Source of the DNA: JBDSYA01 sp039925865
GTDB lineage: Bacteria > Bacteroidota > Ignavibacteria > Tepidaquicellales > Tepidaquicellaceae
NCBI GenBank assembly: GCA_039925865.1
Contig: JBDSYA010000204.1
Span: 1-6,150, forward strand
Direction of reading: 5' to 3'
DNA length: 6,150 nucleotides
The stretch's first letter is position 1, and every line of letters starts with the position of its first letter. The position numbers were made by a program, and so were the translations under genes. Under the pieces are notes generated by a model. That model had not been told where the DNA came from, ran no database searches, and saw nothing but the letters and a program-made list of their open reading frames with translations. Positions 6,106 to 6,150 of the stretch are shown in pieces.

Positions 6106-6150
6106 ATATGCAGCGTTTCTTCGCGGAATAAATGTCGGAGGACATAAGCC
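6098..6150 (+). CDS. DUF1697 family protein, N-terminal fragment (cut by window edge)
   Basis: Seventeen residues are visible from ATG 6098-6100: SKYAAFLRGINVGGHK after the Met. The segment (A/V)xLRGINVGG followed by H/K is the near-invariant N-terminus of DUF1697 proteins, small cytoplasmic proteins (usually ~180 residues) of unknown function. The start overlaps the stop of the OmdA-family gene by 8 bases in another frame, so the two are probably translated from one mRNA. A weak AAAGG (6082-6086) lies 11 bases before the ATG. The rest of the gene is outside the window, so I cannot tell whether it is intact. Confidence 0.88.
   Translation, partial: MSKYAAFLRGINVGGHK

Overview
The window is AT-rich bacterial DNA, most likely from a member of the Ignavibacteria or a related lineage of the Bacteroidota/Chlorobi (FCB) group. 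The strongest taxonomic clue is the large exported protein at 3050-5128. It ends in a type A sorting domain of the type IX secretion system (T9SS) containing the YPNPFNP motif typical of Ignavibacteria. A Bacteroidota-style promoter element (TAnnTTTG) and mostly weak Shine-Dalgarno sites fit this. The assignment is an inference from sequence style, not from a marker gene.

Layout from left to right. Bases 1-57 may be the end of a gene entering from the left. Bases 172-537 hold an array of ~130-bp repeats built from TCTGCG/TTTGCG motifs and their complement CGCAGA, arranged as alternating left and right hairpin arms. Directly against it, on the minus strand, lies ligD (547-2895), a three-domain bacterial non-homologous end-joining (NHEJ) enzyme in the order polymerase, phosphoesterase, ligase. 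A 154-bp divergent intergenic region separates ligD from a plus-strand gene (3050-5128) for a secreted protein of 14 YCF48/BNR-like repeats plus the T9SS sorting domain. Next comes a 368-bp gap that is not empty: on the minus strand (5176-5362) it holds what looks like a collapsed gene, with a frameshifted signal peptide joined to the C-terminal tail of another coding segment. The last part is a plus-strand pair: a YdeI/OmpD-associated (OmdA) family gene (5497-6105), overlapped by 8 bases by a DUF1697 gene that runs off the right edge.

There is no obvious single pathway. ligD would normally work with Ku, which is not in the window. The OmdA-DUF1697 pair is probably co-transcribed. No complete new multi-gene system is visible. 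The least-explained elements are the alternating-arm repeat array beside the ligD terminus and the internally deleted secreted-protein relic.
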